Below are positions 26,342 to 36,608 of a stretch of DNA of 64,000 nt, one piece after another. Every line of letters starts with the position of its first letter. Position 1 is the first letter of the stretch. Under the pieces are notes generated by a model. It was not told the origin of the DNA. It was given only the letters and a program-made list of their open reading frames with translations, and ran no database searches. Source of the DNA: Cauispirillum nitrogeniifigens (GTDB taxonomy: Bacteria; Pseudomonadota; Alphaproteobacteria; Rhodospirillales; Rhodospirillaceae); assembly GCF_049800675.1 (NCBI RefSeq), contig NZ_JBLOOT010000006.1:213408-277407 (forward strand). Direction: 5' to 3'. The translations under genes and the position numbers were made by a program.

Positions 26342-29300
26342 CTACTCCGCCGCCGTCGCCTGCGGGGCGGGGGTGCGGAAGGCGGCGAGCAACTCCGCCT
26401 CGCGGGCCTTGGCCTTGTCCACGTTGCCCTCCAGCACATGGCCGAAGCCGCGCATGGTCCGGGGCAGGGCGGCAATCTCCACCGCCAGGGCATGGCTGTC
26501 GTGGGACAGGCCGGCGATCAGTTCCTCGACCACCGCCACGTAGTCCTCGCGCAGGCGGCGTTGCATCTTGCGTTCCGACGTGCGGGCGAAGATGTCCAGC
26601 GCCGTGCCGCGCAGCCCCTTGAGCTTCGCCAGAGCGCGGAAGGCGCCCATCATCCAGCCGCCGTAGGTGGTCTTGACCAGGCGCCCGCTGTTGGGGTCGC
26701 GCTTGCCCAGCAGCGGTGGGGCGAGGTGGAAGGTCAGCTTGAGGTTGTCGCCCTCGAACTGGCGCTTCAGCGCCTCCTCGAAGGTGCCGTCGGTGTACAG
26801 GCGGGCGACCTCGTACTCGTCCTTGATGGCCATGAGCTTGAACAGGCCCTTGGCCACTGCCTCGGTCAGGCCGGAGCGGCCGGCGGCCTTGGCCCTTTCC
26901 GCGTCGCGCACGCGCTCGACGAGGGCGCGGAAGCGCTCGGCGTAGGCGGCGTCCTGATAGGCGGTGAGGAAGGTGACGCGGCGGGCAATCATCTCGTCCA
27001 CCGTCTCGGACGGCTTGTGGTGATCGAAGCCCGCCTGCGCGCCGGGCTGGGTCAGCGCCTCCACGGCGGCGCGGTCGTGGGCGGCGCGGCGGCCCCACAG
27101 GAAGGCCTGCTTGTTGGCCTCCACGGCGGTGCGGTTCAGCTCGATGGCCCGCTCGATGGCCTCCAGCGACAGCGGGACGAGGCCCTTCTGCCAGGCGAAG
27201 CCGACCATGAACAGGTTGCTGGCGATGCTGTCGCCCAGCAGGGTCGTGGCGATGCGGGTGGCGTCGATGAAGTCGGCGGCGTCGCGGCCGACGGCATCAT
27301 TGACCGCGCGCACCACTTCGTGCGCCGGGAAGCCCAGGTCGGGCTTGCTGGCGAAGTCGGCGGTCATGGTTTCGTGGGCGTTGACCACGGCGTGGGTATA
27401 ACCCTCCCGCATCTTGGCCAGGGTGTCGAAGGTGCCGGCGGTGAGCATGTCGCAGCCCAGCACCAGCCGGGCATTGCCGGCGGCGATGCGGACGGCGTGC
27501 AGCTTGGCCGGGTCGTCGCTGACGCGCACATGGCTGACCACGGCGCCGTTCTTCTGCGCCAGCCCGGTCTGGTCGAGGATGGAGACGCCCTTGCCCTCCA
27601 GGTGCGCGGCCATGCCGAGCAGGGCGGAGATGGTCACCACGCCGGTGCCGCCGATGCCGGTGATGACGATGCCATAGGGCTCGCCGGACAGGTCGGGCAG
27701 GGTGGGGGCGGGCAACTCGGCGAAGTCCACGGCGCCGACGCCGGCCTGCTTGCGCGGGCTGCCGCCCTCGACGGTGACGAAGGACGGGCAGAAGCCCTTC
27801 ACGCAGCTATAGTCCTTGTTGCACGACGACTGGTCGATGGCCCGCTTGCGGCCGAACTCGGTTTCCACCGGCTGCACGGCCACGCAGTTGGACTGCACGC
27901 CGCAGTCGCCGCAGCCCTCGCACACCAGGTCGTTGATGAACACCCGCTTGCCCGGATCGACCATCTTGCCGCGCTTGCGGCGGCGGCGCTTTTCGGCGGC
28001 GCAGGTCTGGTCGTAGACCAGCACGGTGACGCCGGACAGGGCGCGCAGTTCCTTCTGCACGGCGTCCAGGTCGTCGCGGTGGCGGACGGTGACGCCGGGG
28101 GCGAAGGCGCTGTCGGCGGGGTACTTGTCGGGCTCGTCGGACACCACGATGATGCGGCCGACGCCCTCGGCGGCGACCTGACGGGTGATCATCGGCACGC
28201 TCAGCGGCCCGTCGAACGGCTGGCCGCCGGTCATGGCGACGGCGTCGTTGAACAGGATCTTGTAGGTGATGTTGACGCCCGAGGCCACGGCCGCCCGGAT
28301 CGCCATGATGCCCGAGTGATAGTAGGTGCCGTCGCCCAGGTTGGCGAAGATGTGCGTCTCGTCGGTGAACGGCGCCTGACCGACCCAGGTGATGCCCTCG
28401 CCGCCCATGTGGGTGAAGGTCGACGTCTCGCGGTCCATCCAGTGGACCATGTAGTGGCAGCCGATGCCGGCCACGGCGCGCGAGCCTTCCGGCACGCGGG
28501 TGGAGGTATTGTGCGGGCAGCCGGCGCAGAACCACGGCTGGCGCTTGGCCGACACGGCGGGGGCCTCCAGCGACCGCTCCTTGGCCTCCAGGAAGGCCAG
28601 ACGCTTGCGGATGGCCGGGCTGGTGACGTACTGGTCGATGCGCTCGGCCAGCACGCGGGCGATGCGGGCAGGGGTCAGTTCGCCGGCGCTGGGCAGGGTC
28701 CACACGCCCTTTTCGTCGAACTTGCCGACCACGCGCGGGCGCACATCCTCCCGCCAGTTGTAGAGCTGTTCCTTGAGCTGGTTCTCGATGACGGCGCGCT
28801 TTTCCTCGACCACCAGGATCTCGTCCAGGCCCTCGGCGAAGGCGCGCACGCCGTCGCGCTCCAGCGGCCAGGGCATGCCGACCTTGTACAGGCGGATGCC
28901 GATCTCGGCGGCCATGCGCTCGTCGATGCCCAGGTCGTCCATGGCCTGCCGCACGTCGAGATAGCTCTTGCCGGTGGTGACGATGCCCAGGCGCGGGGTC
29001 GGGCTGTCGATGACCACGCGGTTCAGCCCGTTGGCCCTGGCGAACGCCAGCGCGGCATAGAGCTTGTGCTTCATCAGGCGGTATTCCTGATCAAGCGGGG
29101 TGTCGGGCCAGCGGATGTGCACGCCATCGTCGGGGAAGGTGAAGTCGGCCGGCGTCCTGACCTGCACCCGGTGCGGATCGGCATCGACGGAGGCGGCGCT
29201 GTCCATGACCTCGGTCAGGCACTTCATGGCCACCCAGCAGCCGGAATAGCGGCTCATGGCGATGCCGAGCAGGCCGTAGTCCAGAACCTCCTGCACGTTC

Positions 29301-29824
29301 GACGGATGCAGCACCGGGATCATCAGGTCGGCAAAGGCCATCTCGGTCTGATAGGCCACGGTGGACGACTTGGCCCCGTGGTCGTCGCCGGCCAGCATCA
29401 GCACGCCGCCGTGCGGCGACGTCCCGGCCATGTTGGCGTGGCGGAACACGTCGCAGGAGCGGTCGACCCCCGGCCCCTTGCCGTACCAGATGCCGAACAC
29501 GCCGTCGTGGCGGGCGCCGGGGAACAGGCCCACCTGCTGGGTGCCCCACACGGCGGTGGCGGCCAGATCCTCGTTCACGCCGGGCTGGAAGACGATGTTG
29601 CGCGGCGCGAGGTGCTTCTTCGCCCGCGTCAGTTCGCTGTCCAGCCCGCCGATGGGCGAGCCGCGATAGCCCGAGATGTAGCCGCCGGTGTTCAGGCCCG
29701 CCGCCGCGTCGCGGTCGTGCTGCATCATCGGCAGCCGCGCCAGCGCCTGTATGCCCGTGAGATAGATGCGGCCGGATTGATGGGTGTACTTGTCTTCGAG
29801 GGTGACCTTGACGTCCACGCTCAT
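26342..29824 (-). CDS. Fused indolepyruvate-type 2-oxoacid ferredoxin oxidoreductase
   Basis: The 1160-residue protein joins the IorA-like alpha/beta parts and an IorB-like gamma part in one chain. Domain order: pyrimidine-binding domain (about 1-280, with GGYISGYRGSPIGGLD), TPP-binding domain (about 450-620, with CAGCPHNTSTRVPEGS and LGDGTYYHSGIMAIRAA), an 8-Cys iron-sulfur stretch (CEGCGDCGVQSNC then CNKDYSCVKGFCPSF, about 660-715), gamma domain (VITGIGGTGVVTISALLGMA, about 745-900) and a C-terminal domain. It oxidises aryl- or branched 2-oxoacids (indolepyruvate, phenylpyruvate) to acyl-CoA with ferredoxin as acceptor. The start at 29824 has GGGAGA upstream. No paaK-like ligase is adjacent. 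Confidence 0.93.
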   Translation of the reverse strand: MSVDVKVTLEDKYTHQSGRIYLTGIQALARLPMMQHDRDAAAGLNTGGYISGYRGSPIGGLDSELTRAKKHLAPRNIVFQPGVNEDLAATAVWGTQQVGLFPGARHDGVFGIWYGKGPGVDRSCDVFRHANMAGTSPHGGVLMLAGDDHGAKSSTVAYQTEMAFADLMIPVLHPSNVQEVLDYGLLGIAMSRYSGCWVAMKCLTEVMDSAASVDADPHRVQVRTPADFTFPDDGVHIRWPDTPLDQEYRLMKHKLYAALAFARANGLNRVVIDSPTPRLGIVTTGKSYLDVRQAMDDLGIDERMAAEIGIRLYKVGMPWPLERDGVRAFAEGLDEILVVEEKRAVIENQLKEQLYNWREDVRPRVVGKFDEKGVWTLPSAGELTPARIARVLAERIDQYVTSPAIRKRLAFLEAKERSLEAPAVSAKRQPWFCAGCPHNTSTRVPEGSRAVAGIGCHYMVHWMDRETSTFTHMGGEGITWVGQAPFTDETHIFANLGDGTYYHSGIMAIRAAVASGVNITYKILFNDAVAMTGGQPFDGPLSVPMITRQVAAEGVGRIIVVSDEPDKYPADSAFAPGVTVRHRDDLDAVQKELRALSGVTVLVYDQTCAAEKRRRRKRGKMVDPGKRVFINDLVCEGCGDCGVQSNCVAVQPVETEFGRKRAIDQSSCNKDYSCVKGFCPSFVTVEGGSPRKQAGVGAVDFAELPAPTLPDLSGEPYGIVITGIGGTGVVTISALLGMAAHLEGKGVSILDQTGLAQKNGAVVSHVRVSDDPAKLHAVRIAAGNARLVLGCDMLTAGTFDTLAKMREGYTHAVVNAHETMTADFASKPDLGFPAHEVVRAVNDAVGRDAADFIDATRIATTLLGDSIASNLFMVGFAWQKGLVPLSLEAIERAIELNRTAVEANKQAFLWGRRAAHDRAAVEALTQPGAQAGFDHHKPSETVDEMIARRVTFLTAYQDAAYAERFRALVERVRDAERAKAAGRSGLTEAVAKGLFKLMAIKDEYEVARLYTDGTFEEALKRQFEGDNLKLTFHLAPPLLGKRDPNSGRLVKTTYGGWMMGAFRALAKLKGLRGTALDIFARTSERKMQRRLREDYVAVVEELIAGLSHDSHALAVEIAALPRTMRGFGHVLEGNVDKAKAREAELLAAFRTPAPQATAAE

Positions 29825-30086
29825 CCGCTTCTCCCTGGGCTATTCTCCGACCATGGCGGTCGTCTTTGCCTCTAATCTAAGGCGGCGCCGGGGCTGCGAC
29901 AATAGGGCAGTATTGCTGTCCTAAATATCGCAACATCCGAACGCGGCGGGGGCTGTGCCGCGACATACAGTGTCCCCGTCCGCCCGCGCCGCGTCACGAA
30001 GTTTCGTTCAACCTCTACCTGCAACGCCCTGTGCGCGGGCCGTGGCCTGGGGTACAGTGATGGCCCGGCAAGCTTGGGGTTACGAT

Positions 30087-31460
30087 ATGGAAAAGCGTCA
30101 GGCCTCAGCCATGCGGCGCAACGCGCGCCGTACAGCCGCAGCGGTGGCCGGTCTGTATCTGGCGTTCGCGGCGGGCTGGATTGTCTTTTCCGACAACGTG
30201 GTCGCCATCGTTGCCGAATCGGCCAGCCAGAGCGTGCGGTTCCAGACCATCAAGGGGCTGGTGTTCGTCACCGTCTCGGCGCTGCTCATCTATGCCCTGG
30301 TGGCGGAGGCCCTGCGCCGCAGCGGGCAGGCGCACCTGGACCGGGCCCGTGTCGAGCGCCGTCTGGCGGTGGTGCTCCAGACCGTCAACGACGGCATCTG
30401 GGAACACGACATGGCGACGGACGGGGCGGTCATGGCCGGGCGCTGGACCGCCCTGACCGGCTACGATCCCGGCCGCATCGATTCCTTCGCGGCCTTCGAC
30501 GCCCTGGTGCATCCCGACGACCGGGACGTCGCGCTCAAGGCTTACGAGGACCATCTGGCCGGCCGCACGCCGGAGTTCGAGGCGGAGTACAGGGTGCGCG
30601 CCGCCTCCGGGGCATGGCTGTGGCTGCGCGCCCGTGGCCGGGTCATCAACCGCGCCCCCGACGGCGCGCCGCTGCTGGCCATGGGCACCTTCACCGACCT
30701 GACGGCGATCAAGGAAAGCGAGCGGCGGCTCAATGCCTCGGTCGAGTCGCTGCGCCGCTCCGAAGCGGAGATCAGCCGTTTCGCCCACGCCACCGTGCAC
30801 GACCTGCGCCAGCCGGTGCGCCAGATGGTCAGCTACGCGCAGCTCCTGGCCCGGCGCGGCCTCGCCCCGGCGCAGGAAGCGGAGTACGCCCAGTACCTCA
30901 CCGAGGGCGGCACGCGCCTGACCGTGCTGCTGGACAGCCTGCTGGCGGCGTTCGAGCAGCGGGCGCCCACGGGCAGCTTCCAGCGCGTCGATCTCGACCG
31001 GGTGGTTCGCCAGGTGCTGGACAAGCTGGGCGGGGAGATCGCCCGCAGTTCCGCCGAGGTTACGCTCGGGCCGCTGCCCGCCGTCACCGGCGACCCCATC
31101 CAACTGGCCCTGATGTTCGAGCACATCATCGGCAACGCCCTGAAGTTCCGCTCCCTGCGTCAGGCGCCCACGGTGCATATCGAGGCCCGGCAGGAGGGCG
31201 ACGCCTGGGCCATCACCATCGCCGACAACGGCATCGGCTTTCCACCGGAGGAGGCCGAGCACCTGTTCGATGCCTTCACCCGCCTGAACCCTCCCAACGA
31301 ATTCCCCGGCTCCGGCATGGGACTGGCCCTCAGCCGCTCCATCGCCCGCCACCACGGCGGCGGCATCACGGCGACCGGCAGCAAGGGGCAGGGGGCGACC
31401 TTCACCGTCAGGCTGCCGGTTGTTCCGTCGGAGCAGGCCGCCCTCGCCGGTTACGGCTGA
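30087..31460 (+). CDS. Membrane PAS-domain sensor histidine kinase
   Basis: The 457-residue kinase has two membrane helices (about residues 20-38 and 58-78) flanking a short periplasmic loop, then a PAS/PAC domain (about 95-220: VNDGIWEHDMATDGAVMAGRW, WLWLRARGRVI, AMGTFTDLTAIKESERRL). The dimerisation segment has the phosphoacceptor His238 in ATVHDLRQPVRQMVSYAQLL. The ATPase part keeps the N box (IIGNALKFRS), G1 DNGIGF, F box FTRLNPPNEFPGSGMGLALS and GGGITATGSKGQGATF. I chose the ATG at 30087; upstream in-frame residues are unconserved. No response regulator is adjacent, so its partner is elsewhere. Confidence 0.87.
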   Translation: MEKRQASAMRRNARRTAAAVAGLYLAFAAGWIVFSDNVVAIVAESASQSVRFQTIKGLVFVTVSALLIYALVAEALRRSGQAHLDRARVERRLAVVLQTVNDGIWEHDMATDGAVMAGRWTALTGYDPGRIDSFAAFDALVHPDDRDVALKAYEDHLAGRTPEFEAEYRVRAASGAWLWLRARGRVINRAPDGAPLLAMGTFTDLTAIKESERRLNASVESLRRSEAEISRFAHATVHDLRQPVRQMVSYAQLLARRGLAPAQEAEYAQYLTEGGTRLTVLLDSLLAAFEQRAPTGSFQRVDLDRVVRQVLDKLGGEIARSSAEVTLGPLPAVTGDPIQLALMFEHIIGNALKFRSLRQAPTVHIEARQEGDAWAITIADNGIGFPPEEAEHLFDAFTRLNPPNEFPGSGMGLALSRSIARHHGGGITATGSKGQGATFTVRLPVVPSEQAALAGYG

Positions 31461-31466
31461 GGGCGC

Positions 31467-33266
31467 TCAGGAGTACATCGTTTCCAGCCGCTCTCCATAG
31501 GTCTGCCGGATGACATGGCGGCGGATCTTCAGGGTCGGCGTCATCATCTCGTTCTCCACCGTGAACGGGTCGGCGACCAGGGTGAAACGGCGGATCTTTT
31601 CGATCTGCGACAGGGTGCGGTTGACGCGGTCGAGGGCGTCGGCCATGGCGCGGCGGAACTCGGCGTCGTCAACCAGGACCTGGAGGTCGGCCGGGCGGCC
31701 GTTCTGGCGCGCCCAGGCGGCGGCGAACTCGGCGTCGGGGACCACCAGCGCCACCAGATGCGGGCGCTTGTCGCCGTAGACCATGGCCTGGGCGATCTCC
31801 GGCTCCAGGCACAGGAAGCCTTCCACCCGCTGCGGCGAGATGTTGTCGCCGCCGGAGTTGACGATGATGTCCTTCTTGCGGTCGGTGATGCGCAGGTAGC
31901 CTTCGTCGTCCAGCTCGCCGATGTCGCCGGTGTGCAGCCAGCCGTCCTCGTCGATGACCTGGGCCGTGGTCTCGGGGTTGTTCCAGTAGCCGCGCATGAC
32001 CATCTCGCCGCGCACGCAGATCTCGCCGTCCCCGGCGATCTTCAGCTCGACGCCCTCCAGCGGCGGGCCAACGGTTTCCATCTTGATGTGGCTGGGGATG
32101 TTGACCGAAATCACCGGCGCCGCCTCGGTCTGGCCGTAGCCCTGGAGGATGCGCACGCCGATGGCGGTGAAGAACATGCCGACCTCGGGGTTCAGCGGTG
32201 CGCCGCCGGACACGAAGGCTTTCAGGCGTCCGCCGAAGCGCTGCGCCACCTTGCGCCGGACCAGCAGGGTGCACAGGACGTCCAGGACCCGTTCCCTGAT
32301 GGTCATGTCCTGGGGCGCGCGCTGGCGTTTCAGGCCCAGGTCGACGGTGCGGTTGAACCAGACTTCCTTTGACCCGCCCTGGCGCTTGACCCCGTGCAGG
32401 ACCTTCTGGCGCAACACCTCGTAGAGGCGCGGCACGGCGGTGACGATGGTCGGCCGGGCCTCCAGCAGGTTGGCCGACAGGGCGTCGACGCTTTCCGCGT
32501 AGTAGATCTGGGCGCCCAGGGTCAGGGGGAAGAACTGCCCGGCGGTGTGTTCGTAGGCGTGCGACAGCGGCAGGAACGACAGGAACACCTCGTCCTCCAG
32601 ACCCAGTTCCAGCAGCACCTTGTGGGCCCCCGCGCAGTTGCGCAGGATGGCGCCGTGGGTCAGCACCACCCCCTTGGGCGCCCCGCCGGTGCCTGAGGTA
32701 TAGATGATGCAGGCGGTGTGGTGCCGTCTGGTGCGCGCCACCACGTCGGGGCGGTGCTTGCCGGCGCCACGGGCGCGCAGGTCATCCCACGACAGCGTCT
32801 CCACGCCCGGATTCTGGCGCAGGCCCGCCGGCTCCATGACCACCACCAGGGGCTGGCGGCGGGCGTGCGCGGCAGCTTGCAGCACCGGCCCGGCCAGCTT
32901 GGCGTTCGACACGATGACGGCGGCGGCGTCCGCGTCGTTGAGGATGTGCAGGTGGTCGTTGACGGTGTTGGTGGTATAGGCCGGCGTGGTGATGGCGCCG
33001 GCGGCCAGGATGGCGAGGTCGGCCAGCGTCCATTCGGGACGGTTTTCGGACACGATGACGATGCGGTCGCCGTGGTGAATGCCCGACTCGATCAGGCCGT
33101 TGGCAAGGGCGGTGACGTCCTCGGCAGCCTCGGCCCAGGTGCGGGACCGCCACGCCCCGTCGTGCTTGCTCCACAGCATCGGCCGGCGGGCCAGGGCCTC
33201 GGCCTGTTCGTAGAACACGGCCGTCAGGCTGGTCGCATGGGTGAAGTCGATCGCGCGTCCGGCCAC
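31467..33266 (-). CDS. Long-chain fatty acid--CoA ligase (AMP-binding)
   Basis: The 599-residue ANL-superfamily enzyme activates a fatty acid via acyl-AMP to the CoA thioester. Signatures: ACIIYTSGTGGAPKGVVLTH (P-loop-like ATP motif), the QGYGQTEAAPVISVN loop, DEDGWLHTGDIGELDDEGYLRITDRKKDIIVNSGGDNISPQ with the hinge, and the catalytic-Lys region near LKIRRHVIR at the C-terminus. The insertion containing VKRQGGSKEVWFNRTVDLG marks the FadD15/long-chain group. The GTG at 33266 is the start: GGGAGGA lies 8 bases upstream. It is divergent from pepF with 148 bases between starts. Confidence 0.92.
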   Translation of the reverse strand: MAGRAIDFTHATSLTAVFYEQAEALARRPMLWSKHDGAWRSRTWAEAAEDVTALANGLIESGIHHGDRIVIVSENRPEWTLADLAILAAGAITTPAYTTNTVNDHLHILNDADAAAVIVSNAKLAGPVLQAAAHARRQPLVVVMEPAGLRQNPGVETLSWDDLRARGAGKHRPDVVARTRRHHTACIIYTSGTGGAPKGVVLTHGAILRNCAGAHKVLLELGLEDEVFLSFLPLSHAYEHTAGQFFPLTLGAQIYYAESVDALSANLLEARPTIVTAVPRLYEVLRQKVLHGVKRQGGSKEVWFNRTVDLGLKRQRAPQDMTIRERVLDVLCTLLVRRKVAQRFGGRLKAFVSGGAPLNPEVGMFFTAIGVRILQGYGQTEAAPVISVNIPSHIKMETVGPPLEGVELKIAGDGEICVRGEMVMRGYWNNPETTAQVIDEDGWLHTGDIGELDDEGYLRITDRKKDIIVNSGGDNISPQRVEGFLCLEPEIAQAMVYGDKRPHLVALVVPDAEFAAAWARQNGRPADLQVLVDDAEFRRAMADALDRVNRTLSQIEKIRRFTLVADPFTVENEMMTPTLKIRRHVIRQTYGERLETMYS

Positions 33267-33414
33267 TGTGCTGTCCTCCCTTACGTCGTTCGCCGTTTTC
33301 TGCTGCCCTTTTTGTGGGCTTTCTTCATCATGCCCCGCCCCGGCGGCATTGTCGCCGTTGCCGCCGGCTGGCCCTGACACCATATGGCCCGCACCACCAC
33401 GACAGGAGTCCCCG

Positions 33415-35238
33415 ATGCTGACCACCAGGATCCCCCGACCCGAAGCTCTCGACAAGGACGGCAGCGGGGGAGCCGGGCCCGGCGACCTTCCGGTGTGGGA
33501 CCTCACCGACCTGTATCCGGGGCCCGACTCGCCGGAACTGAAGGCCGCCCTGGTCGAGGTGCAGAACGCCGCCCGCGACTTCGCCGACCGCAACCGGGGC
33601 AAGGTCGCCAGCCTGGACGGCAAGGCCTTCGGCGCTGCCATCGCCGAATACGAAAAGATCTGCGAAGTCCTCTACCGCATCCTGTCCTACGGGCAGCTTC
33701 TGCATTCGGGCAACGTCTCCGACCCCGAGATCGGGCGGTTCTACCAGGGCCTCAATGAAAAGGGCACGGAGATCTCCACCGAGACGCTGTTCTTCACCCT
33801 GGAGATCAACCGCCTGGATGACGGCCGCCTGGCCGAGATGATGGCCGATCCGGCCGCCGCCCACTATGCCCCGTGGGTGCGCGACGTGCGGCTGTTCAAG
33901 GACCACCAGCTTTCCGACGACCTGGAAAAGCTGATGCACGAAAAGGACATCACCGGCGCGCAGTCGTGGGTCCGCCTGTTCGACGAAACCATGGCCGCCC
34001 TGCGCTTTCCCATCGACGGCAAGGACCTGACCATCACCGAGGCGATGACCATGCTGTCCGACCGGGACGGCGCGGTGCGCAAGACGGCGGCCAAGGCGCT
34101 GGGCAAGGTGCTGGGCGACAACATCCGCCTGTTCGGCCTGATCACCAACACCCTGGCCAAGGACAAGGAGCTGGAGGACAAGTGGCGGCGCTATCCGCAC
34201 CCCATGGCCTCGCGCAACCTCGCCAATCAGGTCGAGGACGCGGTGGTCGAAGCGCTGGTGTCGGCCGTCAAGGACAGCTATCCGCGCCTGTCGCACCGCT
34301 ACTATGCCCTGAAGGCCAAGTGGTTCGGCGTCGACAAGCTCGACTACTGGGACCGCAACGCCCCGCTGCCCGAGGACGACGACCGCCGCTGGACCTGGGA
34401 CGAGGCCACCTCCCTGGTCATGGACGCCTATCACCGCTTCTCCCCGGCGCTGGGCGAGGTCGGCAAGCGCTTCTTCGACAACGCCTGGATCGACGTGCCG
34501 GCGCGGCCCGGCAAGGCGTCGGGCGCCTTCGCCCATCCAACGGTGCCGAGCGTCCACCCGTACCTGATGCTCAACTTCATGGGCCGGGGGCGCGACGTCA
34601 TGACGCTGGCCCATGAACTGGGCCACGGCGTCCATCAGGTGCTGGCGGGCAAGCAGGGCACGCTGATGTCCAACACGCCGCTGACCCTGGCCGAAACGGC
34701 GTCGGTCTTCGGCGAGATGCTGACCTTCCGCGCCATGGTCGACGCGGCGCCGGACGCCAAGAGCCGCCGCGTCATGCTGGCGTCGAAGGTGGAGGACATG
34801 CTCAACACCGTGGTCCGCCAGATCGCCTTCCACGAGTTCGAGCGTCAGGTCCACGCCGAACGCCGCGACGGCGAACTGTCCGCCGAGCGCCTGGGCGAGA
34901 TCTGGATGGGCGTGCAGACGTCCAGCCTGGGGCCGGCTTTCCGCTATGACGACGAATACGCCACCTACTGGGCCTACATCCCGCACTTCGTCCACTCGCC
35001 CTTCTACGTCTACGCCTATGCCTTCGGCGACTGCCTGGTGAACTCCCTCTACCGGGTCTACGAACAGGGCGAGCCGGGGTTCCAGGACAAGTACATGGAG
35101 ATGCTGCGCGCCGGCGGCACCCTGCGGCACCGCGAACTGCTGGAGCCGTTCGGCCTCGATGCCTCCGACCCTGGCTTCTGGAAGAAGGGCCTGAGCGTGG
35201 TCGAAGGCTTCATCGACGAACTGGAAAAGGAAGTCTGA
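33415..35238 (+). CDS. pepF: M3-family oligoendopeptidase F
   Basis: The 607-residue zinc metallopeptidase degrades oligopeptides in the cytoplasm. The thimet-type zinc site MTLAHELGHGVHQVL (HExxH) is followed about 25 residues later by the third ligand region TLAETASVFGEMLTF. N-terminal WDLTDLYPGPDSPELK is typical of PepF/M3B. The start at 33415 is set by AGGAG about 6 bases upstream; the longer frame overlaps the divergent acyl-CoA ligase start and is not coding. The stop overlaps the next start (TGATG), which suggests translational coupling with the ABC1 kinase. Confidence 0.93.
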   Translation: MLTTRIPRPEALDKDGSGGAGPGDLPVWDLTDLYPGPDSPELKAALVEVQNAARDFADRNRGKVASLDGKAFGAAIAEYEKICEVLYRILSYGQLLHSGNVSDPEIGRFYQGLNEKGTEISTETLFFTLEINRLDDGRLAEMMADPAAAHYAPWVRDVRLFKDHQLSDDLEKLMHEKDITGAQSWVRLFDETMAALRFPIDGKDLTITEAMTMLSDRDGAVRKTAAKALGKVLGDNIRLFGLITNTLAKDKELEDKWRRYPHPMASRNLANQVEDAVVEALVSAVKDSYPRLSHRYYALKAKWFGVDKLDYWDRNAPLPEDDDRRWTWDEATSLVMDAYHRFSPALGEVGKRFFDNAWIDVPARPGKASGAFAHPTVPSVHPYLMLNFMGRGRDVMTLAHELGHGVHQVLAGKQGTLMSNTPLTLAETASVFGEMLTFRAMVDAAPDAKSRRVMLASKVEDMLNTVVRQIAFHEFERQVHAERRDGELSAERLGEIWMGVQTSSLGPAFRYDDEYATYWAYIPHFVHSPFYVYAYAFGDCLVNSLYRVYEQGEPGFQDKYMEMLRAGGTLRHRELLEPFGLDASDPGFWKKGLSVVEGFIDELEKEV

Positions 35239-36605
35239 TGGCGGAAAAGGGGCGCGGGGAGGACGAGCGGCGCATCGGCGGGGCCTTGCGCCGCTACGCC
35301 CAGGTCGGCACGGCCATGGCCGGGCTGGGGGCACGGCTGGCCGGGGAACGCTACCTCGGCCTGCGCATCGACAAGGCCCGGCACGCCGCCGAACTGCGCC
35401 AGGCCCTGGGCGGGCTCAAGGGGCCGCTCATGAAGGTGGCGCAGATCATGTCGTCCATCCCCGACGCCCTGCCCGAGGAATACGCCCTGGAGCTGGCCCA
35501 GCTCCAGGCCGACGCGCCGCACATGGGCTGGCCCTTCGTCAAGCGGCGCATGGCCGCCGAATTGGGGCCGGACTGGCGGAACCGCTTCGCCGAGTTCACC
35601 CAGGCAGCCTCGGCCGCCGCCTCCCTGGGGCAGGTGCACCGCGCCACCGCGCACGATGGCCGGGCGCTGGCCTGCAAGCTGCAATACCCCGACATGGGCA
35701 GCGTGGTCGAGGCCGACCTGCGGCAACTGGGCATCATCCTGGGCATCTACCGCCGCTACGACAAGGCCATCGACCCGTCGGAGATCCAGCACGAGATCGC
35801 CGCCCGCCTGCGCGAGGAACTGGACTACGAGCACGAGGCCCGCAACATGGCCCTGTACCGGCACATGCTGCGCGACGAGCCCGACGTGCACGTGCCCGAC
35901 GTGCTCGACGACCTGACCACGCGGCGGCTGCTGACCATGACCTGGCTGGACGGCCGGCGCATGAAGGAGGTCGCCGACACCGCCGGCCAGGACATGCGCA
36001 ACCGGGTCGCCATGACCATGTTCCGCGCCTGGTACGTGCCGTTCTACGGCTATGGCGTCATCCACGGCGACCCGCACCTGGGGAACTACACGGTGCGGCC
36101 GGACGGCGGCATCAACCTGCTGGACTTCGGGGCCATCCGGGTGTTCAAGCCCAGCTTCGTGCGTGGGGTCATCGACCTCTACCACGCCCTGCGCGACGGC
36201 GACCAGGATCTGGCGACCCATGCCTACGAGACCTGGGGCTTCAAGAACCTCAGCCGCGAGTTGATCGCCGTGCTGAACCAGTGGGCCGCCTTCGTCTACG
36301 CCCCGCTGATGGAGGACCGGCCGCGCCTGATCGCCGACAGCGCCACCCAGGCCGGAACCTACGGCCGCCGCGTGGCCGAGAAGGTGCACCTGGACCTGCG
36401 CGAGATGGGCGGCGTCACCCCGCCGCGCGAGTTCGTGCTGATGGACCGCGCGGCCATCGGCCTGGGGTCGGTGTTTGTCCACCTGAAGGCGGAGATCAAC
36501 TGGTTCGAGATGTTCCAATCCCTGATCAAGGACTTCGATGAAGACACCCTGCGCGCCCGTCAGGCCGAGGCCCTGGCCGTGGCCGGCAAGACCGTGGAGG
36601 ACTGA
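35238..36605 (+). CDS. ABC1/UbiB-family atypical kinase
   Basis: The 455-residue protein is an ABC1 (AarF/COQ8-type) kinase-like ATPase. Visible: the family's N-terminal extension with KGPLMKVAQIMS (a KxGQ-motif variant, here KVAQ), the ACKLQYPD Lys, EELDYEHEARNM, the catalytic loop YGYGVIHGDPHLGNY and the metal loop LLDFGAIRVF. Relatives support ubiquinone synthesis, probably by handling quinone-pathway lipids. Its length and soluble character (no C-terminal membrane anchor helices) resemble the COQ8/ADCK-like branch more than E. coli UbiB. It overlaps pepF by one base and is followed by a cytochrome c gene after 3 bases. Confidence 0.88.
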   Translation: MAEKGRGEDERRIGGALRRYAQVGTAMAGLGARLAGERYLGLRIDKARHAAELRQALGGLKGPLMKVAQIMSSIPDALPEEYALELAQLQADAPHMGWPFVKRRMAAELGPDWRNRFAEFTQAASAAASLGQVHRATAHDGRALACKLQYPDMGSVVEADLRQLGIILGIYRRYDKAIDPSEIQHEIAARLREELDYEHEARNMALYRHMLRDEPDVHVPDVLDDLTTRRLLTMTWLDGRRMKEVADTAGQDMRNRVAMTMFRAWYVPFYGYGVIHGDPHLGNYTVRPDGGINLLDFGAIRVFKPSFVRGVIDLYHALRDGDQDLATHAYETWGFKNLSRELIAVLNQWAAFVYAPLMEDRPRLIADSATQAGTYGRRVAEKVHLDLREMGGVTPPREFVLMDRAAIGLGSVFVHLKAEINWFEMFQSLIKDFDEDTLRARQAEALAVAGKTVED

Positions 36606-36608
36606 GCC

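Noticed and set aside
26282..29875. Plus-strand open frame of about 1200 codons
   Set aside because: It lies antisense to the complete IOR gene, is Gly/His/Val-rich in a way typical of a shadow frame of GC-rich coding DNA, and has no domain or ribosome site.
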